Shown here one piece after another: positions 1-10,910 of a DNA stretch of 64,000 nucleotides. The stretch lies in assembly GCA_037576215.1 (NCBI GenBank), contig JBANDB010000006.1, positions 2,356,001 through 2,420,000 on the forward strand, read 5' to 3'. The notes under the pieces were generated by a model that searched no databases, had not been told where the DNA came from, and was given only the letters and a program-made list of their open reading frames with translations. The translations under genes and the position numbers were made by a program. Numbering within the stretch: position 1 is the first letter of the stretch; the number at the start of each line of letters is the position of its first letter. This DNA is from Armillaria gallica. Taxonomy: Eukaryota > Basidiomycota > Agaricomycetes > Agaricales > Physalacriaceae.

Positions 1-3000
1 AAGTACTGAAGCAAGGCCAGTACCCGTCGTCCAAGAGTACTTCCACTCGCGCTTTCTTGGCCAATTGTCCCGAGATGATGTTGAAGACAATAATACCGGA
101 CTCTGCAGGCAAATATGAACTAGGTTCCTCAGAAAAGAAGACTGAAACACACGATGCGTCATCAACTCGTCCACGGACATCTCAATGCCTTCTTCAACAG
201 GAGGTTGGGTCTCGGAAGAAGCTGCGGTAGCCTGAGTGGCGGATGTGGCGGTTGTATCTGTAGATTTAGCCGCTCTCGTGTGCTTCTTCTTGCCCTTAAT
301 AGTGACACCATCCGGGACGGCTTGTGCTTCCTCGTCGGATGACGAAATTGACGACGCGCTATCGGATACAACACCACTTCCCGAATCGTCATCAGCAGTA
401 ACAGCTTGGTTTATCTCGTTTGAGTGGCTTTCAAACTTGATACCCTTCAACTTCATTGCAGGGATGAACTCGGCTGTGTAATGTAGGTTCCCTTTACATG
501 TGTTGGCTCCGTCCAGACGCAGGGGGTCAGTAGCTGTCTTGACGCCAATAGATTGGAAGGGATACATCTTGTCGTCCGAATCTTTCGCCAGCTCTGATAC
601 ACGCAACTCGACAGACCCAAGCGACCGATCCTAATGATATCCAGCTTGATGCACGCTGAAAGAAGCCACAACTTACCCGAGTCAGGTGTTGATAATCCAT
701 GCATTCCAATAGCATAGTCTGAAGTTACGGTTATCAGGTCAGGTCTCAGGCAACATGCAGTACGAACCTCTTTGAGTGAATGAACTGAAGGGGATCGATG
801 AGGAGAGAATTAAAAAATAGACTCAGTTGCGAGGCTTACCAGTGATATAGATGATCTGGTCCCACACAGGGTTCAAATCTGGAAATCGAGGTCAGAGTAA
901 GCCAGTGTCCCGATGGAAAATCACTCGCTGTTATTGACAACCTCCGTCCTACCCATAGTGACGTTGTTCACTTGTACCCGAGTATAAGGATCACTCTGAT
1001 GAACGGATCAGCAACATCCTCCCATGCAACTAAGGTAAAGCTCACTTTGCCACCTAGCGCAGCCTCGACGTTCTTCACGTCGGTGGCACGATCCAACCAC
1101 AGCCTTACTACACCGATAGGAGGGCTATAATGATCAGCGCCATGAAGACTTCCTGCCATATTCAAGGGCTTCCATTCAGCAGATATCCTCAATTTGCCGC
1201 TTTCGCAGTTGCTGAGAGGGAACCAATCAACGTTGTCTTTCTTCGATGCCAGCAAGTCCTCCAGTTTGATGGACATATATCCAACCACGGGGTCCTTGAG
1301 GAAATCACGGTCATCAACAACCTTAACAGTGATGACAGATTTCGCCTTCTCGGCGCACAGGAACTCGTGCGACGACTCCCACACAGGGTTGTTCGTATGC
1401 TTGAACGCTTTCGTAACATGGACTGGCGTTCTGGAACCGCTGAGAAAGACTTTCGCCAAAGGATTGAGATCTCCTGATAGAGACTTTTTGGCATCGAGCT
1501 CCTTGGCTTGATGTACAGTGAGACGAACAATGCCGACCGCTGGACAGAATGGTTAGAACAATCCACAAACGCGACTAACAGTCGCTTACAGGTATCGCTG
1601 GTATCTTCACCATCCTCAGGCGTTAAGACCGGGAAGAATGAGACATCGTATCTGAGCTCTCCTCTCTCCTTTCCATCCATTAGCAGCTGGCTCGCTAAAC
1701 CTTCCAGCGTCGCATCCTCTTGTAGCTGCGCAAGTTCGAATGTGGACGAGCCCAACAAGCTGTTCTTTCTATGATCATTGTAGTCGTAAAGGTTGAACAC
1801 GAGCGACTCCGCGAGATTATTGACCAAAATGAACTTTGTCTCCATCCATGTTGGGTTGTACCTGTGTTAGATGTTATGTTTAATTTTAGAATTCTAAATA
1901 TAAGGCGGATAAACATACGTATTGTGCTTATATTTAGTGCGAGCCAGTTCGGCGCGGTTATTAATGGTAATGGCCACAAAGGGGTCAGGAGTGCCACCGC
2001 CAATCTTGCTTCCTTTGATGCCGCGGGCTGAGTGGACGCTGACTTGCAATACGCCAATTGCTGAATCGAGGGGAGCACCGGAGAGAAGTTGTTCGAGATT
2101 GAGTGTAAAGACGTTGGGGTCGTACATCATCGGACCAAGTGTCGAATGTGTCATGTCACGAATGAAGGAGGAAAGACCGGGAATCTACAAGGCACAGAAG
2201 TCAGAAAACTTCCCACATAAGGATGTCACCCACATTTGCGATGTCAAAACCCAATGTTTCACCACCGACTGGCTTGAGGACGTAGTCAATGACAGGTTTC
2301 TCCAAAAAACATATATCGACGATCTGGACATGAGGGAAGTTGGTCATCAATTTCATCCGAACCCGCATGTTTCCCTTGAAGGTAATGTCCTCCAGAAGGA
2401 TCGGCATTGCGGCAGTTGCAAGACCTTTTCCAAGACGAACGGAAAGGACAATTTTGGGATTGACCTTGCTCAAGACTTGTTTGGTAGTCATTTCCGAAGT
2501 CTCGTTAGGAGTGAAGGAGATACCCCAGTCCATCATGATAATATCATCTGGGGTCTTTGGGAAGGTCCGGACATGGTCGATTCGAGGCGCCTTCGTCCCT
2601 AGGGTGAATGTAGAAAGTCGCATAGAATCCAGGAAGGCTGGAGTGGTCGAACTGAGGACCTGATCCACGGAATTAATGATAGTCGCAGACAGAACAGGTT
2701 CATATATAAGCCAGAAACGATCAAGGAAGTTGTTGATCCAATCAGCGGACTCGGACTCGGAAGCCAGGCGCGATTTGACCAGTTCTCTTTGGATATCATC
2801 TCGCGCTCGGCGACGAACCCGTTGCATGGAGGTGGTGTAATACGTATTACATACGGCAAGAACGATGAATAGCCAACCCCATCCAAAATGGAAACGAGTG
2901 AGAAAGTGTGAAGCAAACACGGCCTGCGGATGATAAGCATATGGCCAAACGTTGAGGAGAGAAGAACGTACAAAAACGATGATACCGGCGTTGTGATACC

Positions 3001-3532
3001 AACTGCCGTAGTATTGGTCTGTGAAGAAGGTTTCCAAGACGGCCTTGTCCGTCTCTTCACCTTCGCGAGGCGGTGGCTGATCTATACCGGATACTTGGCG
3101 CCACCCGACACGATACCAGTCAGGAATGGAAGGCGCAGCAGCCGCTGGCAGTGCACCAGGGGGTACTGAGGCATCTTCATCGACTTGTTCGACACCCTCT
3201 ACCTGCATTTTAGGTTTCTCAGAGTCCGCGTCCGCGTCATGAACAGTGATTGTTGGAACAACGGCGGAGTTACCGCGGTCAATAGGAAGTTCTGCAGCTT
3301 GATGTCAGACTCGAGGAACCAAGACGGTAGTATATTCCCTCGACGCACCCTGCTCAGAAGGAGCCTTTGGGAGGTTGAGCTCTTCACGAGCCTTGCCAGC
3401 AGCAGCACCCTTTGCCTCAGGAGAAGCATCAGGGTCAAATGAGTGGACCGCAACGCGACCTTGGTCTTCGTCTTTCTGCAAGTCCAGGGCGGCCTGACCA
3501 TTGCCGTTGGCGACGACACTGCTAGTGGCCAT
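1..3532 (-). CDS. Tricalbin-like SMP/C2 membrane-contact protein (3' end cut by window)
   Basis: Extended-synaptotagmin/tricalbin family protein; in yeast these tether ER to plasma membrane and move lipids. The ATG at 3532 opens an Ala/Asp-rich N-terminus. The large exon 2201-3208 holds a hydrophobic hairpin (around FGWGWLFIVLAVCNTYYTT) and then the SMP domain (from SADWINNFLDRFWLIYEP to FLEKPVIDYVLKPVGGETLG). C2 domains follow: one with a GGGTPDPFV loop and YNPTW, a second ending AEWKPLNM, and a third beginning GVVRLWLDRATDV. A further acidic, Ser-rich linker and a later C2-like segment (EPSSYLPAESGIIVFNII) run off the window start. Introns near 1587 (phase 1) and 1866-1918 (phase 2) recur in the short copy at 6800-7838. 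It is divergent from the Ugo1-like gene. Family assignment is secure; the yeast orthologue (Tcb1, 2 or 3) cannot be named. Confidence 0.9.
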
Positions 3533-4078
3533 GGGGCAGGAAAGAGAGGGAGGGCGAAGGGGGAAAGACGAAGAAGGGAACGTGTACTTAATCGAAGGGT
3601 AAGAGGGAGGCGGATGTGCGCCTGTTTGACCCCAACCGTTCTTGATGTCTCTGATGTCGTCATGGGTCACACAGTGTCACATTAGCTCCCGAGAAGACGG
3701 AGATATCGATTCCCGAAGTCCCTGAAATGTTCATTTCTCCGGACCAAGAGGCCAAGTAACAGATGCCCAAGTCATTAATTTTGATGGAAATTTAGGTGTT
3801 GATATGCGTATGAATTGAGCATATTTTTCCAGTGGGTCTTCCAGTCGTACCATGTATGTCCCGCATAGGACTACTCACATTTAGTGTCCAGTCCGAATCC
3901 AGACTTACCAAAATTGGTATGCGGTCCTTAATGAACGATCCCGATCTTGTATTTGCTCCTGTTGCCCAAAGGCCTCCCCGGAAGGATGCGGCGCCGAGCC
4001 GTTTTGTCAGAGGACTCACTCAACGTTCAGCTCTGGCCGCGACTTTGCTCGACTTGCTAAATACGAAACATTCATGAC
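3533..4078. promoter_or_regulatory. Divergent intergenic region, tricalbin / Ugo1-like gene
   Basis: About 546 bases between two divergent start codons. The tricalbin frame stays open upstream of its ATG to about 3670 but contains no earlier ATG, which supports the start at 3532. I see no RNA gene, no repeat and no convincing factor-binding motif here. Confidence 0.4.
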
Positions 4079-5617
4079 ATGAACCCACCGCCATCTCTCC
4101 GAGACCTCTACAACGGCTCGTCATCTGCTTGGTCCTTTGTTCCACCACCGTCGCCGCCCAGTGCCAATGCCTCTTCTTCGGCTTCATCAAGCTCTTCGTT
4201 TCAATGGTCGACGCGTCCGACACCAAACTCCATCTTCGATCTTTCACCAGATTTGAACGACGCTAATGGGGTCAATGCAGTCGATCTCCTCAAGACCCTC
4301 GCTGCGTCTGCAGTGTTGCAGTACACAAGTAGTGCCATTGCCATGCCTTGGGAGGTCGGCAAGATGCTGCTCCAGGTGCAGTGGGTGCCTCGAGATTCAC
4401 ACGACTATCATGTAGATGTTGAGCCTGAGGATGACGACGATGCGGTTAGTAGTCCAGTCTTCGCCGATCTTCGGCCGTTCTGAATTCATCTATAGCTGAG
4501 TGATTCTTCAAACGATAATGAATCCTATTTTGCAGACCCGGAAATTACACCGAGGATGGGCCATCCTGCCCAAGTGGACGAACATGGATATGTTATTCGT
4601 CGATCCGTCCTTGAAGAGGGCACCCGTCCAGAGTACATCATTCCTGTCGGCAGTGCTAATGGAGTCTGGGGCATGATTAAACGCGTCGGCCGTTTCAGAG
4701 GAGAGGGATGGTTAGCGTTGTGGAAAGGTATTGCTAGCTATTTGAATGATCCGGTTGCCGATTCTTAAAGTCTTCTAGGACTGCTTACTTCATGTTTCAC
4801 GGAAGTTCTTTCTACGACTTTCCAGCCCCTCGTTCACAATATTCTCCAGTCTCTATTCCTGCCCACAACACCTCTTTTCCAACAGCCTCCCCTCTTACTC
4901 CCGATTGCTTCTCATATAATAACCGGGTTTCTTCTTTCTCCACTGGATCTCGTTCGCACTCGATTGATTGTTCAATCGTACCTTCCTCGATATCGCAGCT
5001 ACAGTAGCCCCATCGATGCTCTTTCCCAAATACTCAGAGATGAAGGCGGTTTCCAAGGAGTCTACTTCCATCCCAATCTATTCATCCCTATGCTCATCGA
5101 TACTGCGCTCCGGCCGGCCGTCTCATTGGCGTTACCGGGTCTGCTCGTATCGTATCTTGGCGCCCACATTACTGAGGATAGCAGTCCTTTTGCCTGGGGT
5201 TTTGCCGAATTGGCGGGTAGCTGTGTAGGCCTTCTCATCACCCTGCCCTTTGAGACAATCAGGCGGCGATTACAAGTACAGGTCCGAGGAAGTGCAAAGC
5301 CAATTAAAGGTTGTGTTGAGCTTCGACCCGCCCCTTACAATGGCGTCGTGGACGCATTGTGGCATATTATCACAGAAGAGCGATCGGATCTTCCTATAAT
5401 GCGACGCACCAAGAAGAGACGGATGAGCAGAGATCCCATTGAAAGGGATGTCGAGACCCAGAGTGACTCAAGAGAAGAAGATAGCTGGTCCCGCCATACT
5501 GGGATAGGCCAGCTATATCGGGGTATGGGAATGAGATTGGGGGCAAGCGTTATAGTATTTTTCCTCGCGCTGATCACTGGCGGTGATAATTCGGATGGAG
5601 GCTGGGCAGAATTATAA
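4079..5617 (+). CDS. UGO1: Mitochondrial carrier-fold protein of the Ugo1 type
   Basis: Likely outer-membrane mitochondrial fusion protein; yeast Ugo1 links Fzo1 and Mgm1. The N-terminus is Ser/Pro-rich, followed by a carrier repeat (DLLKTLAASAVLQYTSSAIA, then PWEVGKMLLQVQW) and an acidic loop. Two carrier signatures of the P-x-[DE]-x-x-[RK] kind are visible: PLDLVR near 4945-4960 and PFETIRRRLQVQ near 5250. Introns lie near 4443-4494, 4729-4778 and possibly elsewhere. The last exon ends RGMGMRLGASVIVFFLALITG. Only some repeats keep the signature, and there is a long acidic insertion, as in Ugo1/SLC25A46-type proteins rather than substrate carriers. The stop is 18 bases from the convergent MTQ2 stop. 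An ordinary carrier is the main alternative. Confidence 0.75.
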
Positions 5618-5635
5618 TCATTGGGTGAATTTCAA

Positions 5636-6625
5636 TTATACAGATCCAACTCTTTCGTTCTCGCGCCAAGATGCACGCTGAAATCGTAGGATGAAAAGAT
5701 GCTCGGAACCGGCGCGGCGGTGGAGCACAGTCTAGGTAATTCATTGGTGAAAATGCTCGAGATGTAAGAAGATGGATTACAAACTTCGCTACCGAGTCCA
5801 AATTTATCCTGCATTCTTCGTTGGATGTTCGGAATGTCATTTTGCTTGAGCGCAACCAGATAGAAGCGTCCTCGTGGCGATAAAAGTTCCTTTGTCGAAG
5901 TCAGAGGGATATTTTGACACTCTGGCTTCCTAGACCTACGTTCACGATGCCGAGAAAGCGGTCGGTAACATCCATGCCATCGTGGCCCCCAGCCCAGGAT
6001 CCTTCTATGTGTCTCTTACTCTGAGCATCTAACGCCTCTTCTCGCTCGGTAGGAACGTAGGGCGGGTTGAACAATATAACGTCAATAGCATTCTTCAAGC
6101 GGCGATGAAACGGTCCCGCAAACGCGGTATTCACTGGATCCAATGAAATCTGAAGGGTAAAGGCTGCCTGTCAGCGGCGTAAAAGAATAGCAACACACTT
6201 CATTTTGTGATCCTGTCTTGAAGGTGCATATGCAGGCATGGGGATTTATATCTGTACAAAGGTAGACTGCAAGGGAGGCTTTGGTGAATGTGAAAGACAT
6301 ATAAACACGTAACGTACGGGCTGTGGACCCCAGTATGCTACCTAGAAAGCTTGAGACGCAGCCAGAGCCAGACCTATCTGCAGTAAGCGATGCCAGGTCC
6401 AGTAATACGCGACAAACAGGACGTTACCCAACCTCCAGACACACAGCTCCGTCCAATTCCCTCAGCTGTTCCGCATCCTGTTCCAAGGCGTCCAAGAGAA
6501 GATATGTGTCCTCTAGACGAAGTGAATTGACAAGTTCAGGGTAGTCCAAGGGGCATACCAGCCGGTTCGTACACGCTCTCGTAGTCGGCAGAGGTAAGAT
6601 GGGAGAGATCAGGTGTTGGAATCAT
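5636..6625 (-). CDS. MTQ2: eRF1 glutamine methyltransferase catalytic subunit (MTQ2/HEMK2 type)
   Basis: Class I SAM-dependent N5-glutamine methyltransferase; family members modify the GGQ motif of release factor eRF1 with Trm112 as partner. Exon 1 (ATG at 6625) encodes MIPTPDLSHLTSADYESVYE and splices in phase into PAEDTYLLLDALEQD, the family N-terminus; CLEVG is the start of SAM motif I. The NPPY catalytic motif is in DVILFNPPYVPTEREE (about 6060), followed by SWAGGHDGMDVTDRFL. After further introns the gene ends LLSPRGRFYLVALKQND, then HLFILRFQRASWREN, stop at 5636-5638. Length and motif order fit a complete gene. Trm112 is not in the window. Confidence 0.88.
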
Positions 6626-6799
6626 GGCCGTCCAAAGGGAGAGGCGTCACGAAATATCAAATGTGACTGATCGCGTCTTTCACCACTGGACCACCATCGT
6701 GTCCTCGTTGCTGCCTGCCCGTGACGGCATGGGATCCTGCTTTTACCTTTCCTCCGCAGCAGGCATGCAAGTTCCCCTTGTTACTAACCTTCATCTCTC

Positions 6800-7838
6800 A
6801 TGGCTCATTGTGCGCTGGTAAGGCCATTCCTCGTTGAATAGTAATATATATCTGAGCTTATATACTTCTACCAGGTCCGCAAATTATTTCCATGCTTTCT
6901 ACCTGCCGTCGAACCAAACTCTGAACCACCTATGGACAACTCTGTCATTGGCGTGGCGCGTGTAATCATCCAATCTGCCCATTTGAAGCATTCGAGCACC
7001 CTTCTGCTGCCGCCGAACCCATTCGTCGTCCTCACTACACATGGCTCCAGAAACCCATCGTTCACAACACACAGACACTTCACGTAGGTTTTCGATATTT
7101 CTTTTTGGCAATCCTTTAATCCCCATCTTCAGTTACGATCCCAACTGGATCATGCAGTCCCAAGAAATTCTTATCTTCTCGACGGACTCTGCCTTGTTTT
7201 TTGACGTGTTTGATCATTCCAAATATTTCAAGAATTCGTTGATTGCCTCTTCGTCCATTTCAGTCGACGATCTAACCCTCATTTGCGAACCAGTAACCGA
7301 GCGATTAGCTCTGTCCAAAAATGGAGGATTGAAGGGAGAGTTGTTGGCCTCCGTCTCATTTCACCCAATCTTGCCTTCAACCGCCGAATCAAGTACGTTC
7401 TATTTCTCATATACAGTTATCTTTTCTCACGAATCAGACGTGGGTGTTGTCCATCTGTTTCTCGACGAGGCCAAGGAGCTGGAGTCTCCCGTGTCCTCCA
7501 GAGAGGCTAATCCGCGAGCCACGATTATGCTGGCTGTTAACGGAAAAGCAACACGGATACACTCTACACCTCCGTGTAAGAGCACGAGCGAACCCAAGTG
7601 GCATTCACATCACACATTCTTGTGCACGGATAAAGCATCGAGTGTTATATTAGTTGACGTGTCTGACTGCGGGTTCAAGGAGACGAATTTGGGATACATG
7701 TACATCCCCCTTCGTGACCTGTTAGACAGGGACGATTCTGGTCCACGTTGGTGGGCACTGAGCGGCAGTCAAGCAGGCCAGTTGAAGATGGGGGCGGAAT
7801 GGAAGCCATTAAAGGCAGACCTATTAGATAAAGTGTAG
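6800..7838 (+). CDS. Short two-C2-domain protein, diverged partial copy of tricalbin
   Basis: Four-exon model: 6800-6817, 6875-7083, 7133-7392, 7438-7838, giving 295 residues. The first C2 (GVARVIIQSAHLKH, NPFVVL, YDPNW) and second C2 (VGVVHLFLDEAKELES to GAEWKPLK) align end to end with the first two C2 domains of the tricalbin at 1-3532. They share YDPNW/YNPTW, FLC(T/A)(D/E)KA, LGYM/VGYM and AEWKPL. Two intron positions and phases are identical: phase 2 between the Thr and Tyr before the NPxW motif, and phase 1 before VG(I/V)V. SMP, membrane hairpin and later C2s are absent. Several acidic loop residues that would bind Ca2+ are changed (PDPF to PNPF, YDYND to FDHSK). The start ATG at 6800 is a best guess. 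It could be an expressed small C2 protein or a decaying copy, though the frame is intact. Confidence 0.7.
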
Positions 7839-7977
7839 TTAATGCACAGGAGCGAGGTATATCTACTACTTACATATATATAATAATGCGGATTCAATGA
7901 ACCAGATATATATTACTGTCAAACCGGTGAAAATTAACCTTGTGAAATTCAGCTTTAAAATATTTTACTCACAGATA

Positions 7978-8658
7978 TCACGGAGAAGATAGTAATGGTG
8001 CCGCCTTGACCCACTGCGGCCTACTAGCACAAAGCTCCTTCACAATAAACGCAGCAAACCCCGCTCTCGACAACGAGAAACCCGTCTTTCCGTCCCCAAC
8101 GTAGCCAGCAACCACCTCCTTCTGATCCTTATTCGTCATCCTGGGAACCCTGACAATTGTCCAGTCTAAGTCATCACCCCTCGTGCGTATGGTCCTCCCG
8201 GTTTCAACAACATCCCGGTAGCTCGTATGAGCAAGCGCAGCAACGCCACCAATCATGAGGGACCAAGCCAAGCTAAATTTGTCGCGCGGGTCTGACATGG
8301 AGGGTGTTCCGAGGGCGATGAGGCGCTTAACACCGTGGAAGTGCATCAGGTCAATGATTCGCTCATATGCTTTCGCGATAGGCGTATCTGGGTGATGAAA
8401 CGGGTTCTCCTTCAGACTGGCATTGTGACCTAGTGTAGATAACACTGCATCGACGCCCTCCATTGCCTTGGAGAGTTTGTCGTGCTCGTCCAGCTCTCCC
8501 TGGATAGTGATAACAAATTTGTTGGAGGTGATGTCGGCGGGTAGTTTGGATGGGTCGCGAGCGTAGAGGATGAGGGTGCATGATTGAAAAGCGTCAAGAG
8601 TTTCGCGAACGAGTAAAACGCCTGAGGGACCCGTTGAGCCAAAGATAAGGATTCTCAT
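7978..8658 (-). CDS. NAD(P)-binding Rossmann protein (NmrA/SDR-a type), paralogue 1
   Basis: Single-exon protein of 226 residues. The N-terminus MRILIFGSTGPSGVLLVRE carries the GxTGxxG dinucleotide-binding turn after the first strand. VDAVLSTLGHNAS, then GVKRLIALGTPSMSDP, and WTIVRVPRMT follow in the order of atypical short-chain dehydrogenases of the NAD(P)H-binding (NmrA-like) group. No YxxxK catalytic pair is evident, so the substrate, and even whether it is an enzyme, cannot be told. It lies in the same orientation as a clear paralogue at 9396-10040, which points to tandem duplication. The protein is complete. Confidence 0.85.
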   Translation of the reverse strand: MRILIFGSTGPSGVLLVRETLDAFQSCTLILYARDPSKLPADITSNKFVITIQGELDEHDKLSKAMEGVDAVLSTLGHNASLKENPFHHPDTPIAKAYERIIDLMHFHGVKRLIALGTPSMSDPRDKFSLAWSLMIGGVAALAHTSYRDVVETGRTIRTRGDDLDWTIVRVPRMTNKDQKEVVAGYVGDGKTGFSLSRAGFAAFIVKELCASRPQWVKAAPLLSSP

Positions 8659-9395
8659 GTTGAGGAGGAGGATGCAGAGAACTTGTTGACGAAGAAATTT
8701 AGGATATTACGCCTGAAAAGTTTAGTGTCGAAGCGGTGGCCGACTCGCTTGGGTTCCTGTTCGAAAACAAGATCGCCCGATCAACCGATCGGCGCCTATT
8801 AGTGTTCTTTCTCCGCTTCTCCGCTGTGTGTAGTAGACTTTGTGTTGAATTTGAGAAAGAATGTCTCTCTATTTCACCGATATTTGTGGACTAATTCAAT
8901 ACATACACGAACATGAGTCAAAAAGAGATAGCACTTTCTTCAATACAGAGATATGGAATTCTGTGGGTATAATGTGGGCTAAATAGGCCATGATTTTGAC
9001 ATCGAATTTGAGGTTGGCAATAACCAAAAGCCTGACGAGTGCGATGTCCCTGACATACTATCTGTCAGTTGTTACGATCTTCGGGGGAATCCCACCAATC
9101 AGATTCCCCATCGTCCAGAAATAGAGACTGGCGCAAATTCCCGCTATGAAATAGGGCCGCATTGCATTACAGTCAAGACATGTTAGCTAAATCAATGCGC
9201 GTTCATGGCTCAAGCGCTCAGGCCTCAGGCCTGGTGAATTTGCAAGATCATTGAACGATCACATGATTACAAGGGTCGGTATTGAAAAGTACTGCCGGTG
9301 CCAGCTTCTTGAATATCAAAACCAACCCGGACTATGATGGTAATCAGCTAGTCTGACCGAAGGAACAAGGATGGGATACACTCACATCCTCGAAG
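8659..9395. other. Intergenic region between the two NAD(P)-binding paralogues
   Basis: About 737 bases holding the upstream region of paralogue 1 and the downstream region of paralogue 2. I see no open frame with family features, no RNA gene and no repeat. Confidence 0.4.
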
Positions 9396-10040
9396 TTACG
9401 ATGATATGGCGACTGTTTTCTTGATCCATTGGGGCTCCAAGAGCTCCTTGACTGTGAAAGCAGCGAATGCCGTTCTATCAAGGAATACGCCGACCTGGCC
9501 AATGTAACCGGCGTGCACGTCTGTCTTATCTCCATCTCGCAAAATAGGGACCCTAACAATCGTCCAATCTAAATCATCCTGAGCGTGGATGAGATTTCCT
9601 GACGCCACGATGTCCTCGTACGCAGTATGGGCAACGATCTTCACCGTGGAGACCATGAGGAAGAAGGGAATGGAAAACCTGTCGTTGGGATCGGAAATGG
9701 AAGCTGTACCCAAGACAATGAGACGCTTTACGTTGTGCTCGTGCATCACCTGGATAATGGTAGTGTATCCACGGGTCAACGGCTTGTCTGCAGGGTGGTT
9801 CTGGGCGGGACCGAGCGCTGATAGGACGGCGTCGACGGCCTCCATAGCTTGAGACAGTTTTTCGGCGTCATCAAGCTGCCCTTCAATGACTTTGACTGAT
9901 GAACTAGAGGACAAATCAGTCGGCAGCTTCGATGGGTTGCGAGCATAGACGACGACGAAGGGAGATGGTACTGTTGCGAGCACCTGGCGAATGAGAAGAA
10001 TGCCTGATGGGCCTGTTCCGCCAAGAATGAGGAGGCGCAT
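9396..10040 (-). CDS. NAD(P)-binding Rossmann protein (NmrA/SDR-a type), paralogue 2
   Basis: Single-exon protein of 214 residues. It starts MRLLILGGTGPSGILLIRQV and has the same block order as paralogue 1: YARNPSKLPTDLSS, VDAVLSALGPAQN, NVKRLIVLGTASISDPNDRF, LDWTIVRVPILRDGD, then FAAFTVKELLEPQW. The two proteins are clearly homologous over their whole length but well diverged, so the duplication is not recent. Its stop is followed by the paralogue 1 promoter; its start is 84 bases from the 3' end of LIP2, all three on the minus strand. Substrate unknown. Confidence 0.85.
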   Translation of the reverse strand: MRLLILGGTGPSGILLIRQVLATVPSPFVVVYARNPSKLPTDLSSSSSVKVIEGQLDDAEKLSQAMEAVDAVLSALGPAQNHPADKPLTRGYTTIIQVMHEHNVKRLIVLGTASISDPNDRFSIPFFLMVSTVKIVAHTAYEDIVASGNLIHAQDDLDWTIVRVPILRDGDKTDVHAGYIGQVGVFLDRTAFAAFTVKELLEPQWIKKTVAISS

Positions 10041-10124
10041 AGTTGAGGTGAAGGTCTATTGATGGAATCTAATATAGGGCGAGTCTCGGGCGAAAGGGTC
10101 GATTTGTCATATAATGCTCGTCAA

Positions 10125-10910
10125 CTACATAGGTGCCGAGTTCCAGTCACCAGCGTCGCGTCCTATCTGCTCCATGGTTTTTATCTCAGTAATAATGGGA
10201 CCATCATTACTCAAATCCAGCGGTACCATCTCACGTTCGTACATTCTTCCAAACCGACTGACGAGACCTGGAATCTCGTCTTCCACCCTGATTTTCGTGT
10301 TGGTTGCCGATTCGATGCTCCCCGCCCTGACGCCATCGAGGCCACAGGCAACAACCTGATCGAACCAGGGCTCAGGTTCCCGGGTGATATTCATTGCAAA
10401 GCCGTGGGTTGTGAGACGGTGTCGGACTTGGACACCGATGCTGGCGACCTTTGTGTGGGCATCGAGGAACACGCCGGTATGGTCTGACGGGACGTGATCA
10501 AGACCGTGGGCCTCCTTGAGATGGACCTCGAGCGTCTTCTGCATGCGACAGATGTAGTCTCGAATGCCCATTGCGGGGGAGGTCCGCCCTAGATCAAGCA
10601 GAGGATACCCTACTATTTGCCCTGGCCCATGGAACGTATATTCCCCGCCCCGTGCCGTCGACACAAAGTCAGCACCAGCGTTGGTAAGCCGTCTGCGGTC
10701 GCCTTGGGTACTGTCTGCGTGTTGACGACGACCAGCGGTGTACACCGGCCGATGCTGTAGGAGAAGCAGCAGGTCTGGATGGGACGCGTAGGATTTGGTA
10801 CTGTTCCGCGCGGCCAGCTGCAACACGTGTAAGATTTCCTGCAGCACAAGGGTCGTGGAATAAGGTAGTGGCGAGTGAAAATAATGGTAGAAAATGGGAG
10901 GCAAATGCAT
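10125..10910 (-). CDS. LIP2: Octanoyl-[acyl-carrier-protein]:protein octanoyltransferase (LipB/LIP2)
   Basis: Transfers octanoyl groups from mitochondrial acyl carrier protein to the lipoyl domains of PDH, KGDH, BCKDH and glycine cleavage H protein, the first step of lipoate assembly. The protein is one exon of 261 residues. LipB hallmarks are present: RGGEYTFHGPGQIVGYPLLD (the R-GG-TFHGPGQ block), KVASIGVQVR with the catalytic Lys, HGFAMNI, and the catalytic Cys in VACGLDGVRAGS. The N-terminus YHYFHSPLPYSTTLVLQ matches the family start, so little or no separate targeting peptide is visible. It is divergent from the ammonium transporter. Confidence 0.93.
   Translation of the reverse strand: MHLPPIFYHYFHSPLPYSTTLVLQEILHVLQLAARNSTKSYASHPDLLLLLQHRPVYTAGRRQHADSTQGDRRRLTNAGADFVSTARGGEYTFHGPGQIVGYPLLDLGRTSPAMGIRDYICRMQKTLEVHLKEAHGLDHVPSDHTGVFLDAHTKVASIGVQVRHRLTTHGFAMNITREPEPWFDQVVACGLDGVRAGSIESATNTKIRVEDEIPGLVSRFGRMYEREMVPLDLSNDGPIITEIKTMEQIGRDAGDWNSAPM

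Noticed and set aside
2201..2663. Plus-strand frames of 107-226 residues opposite the tricalbin exon
   Set aside because: They lie antisense to a conserved SMP-domain exon and show no domain or splice structure; shadows of the real gene.
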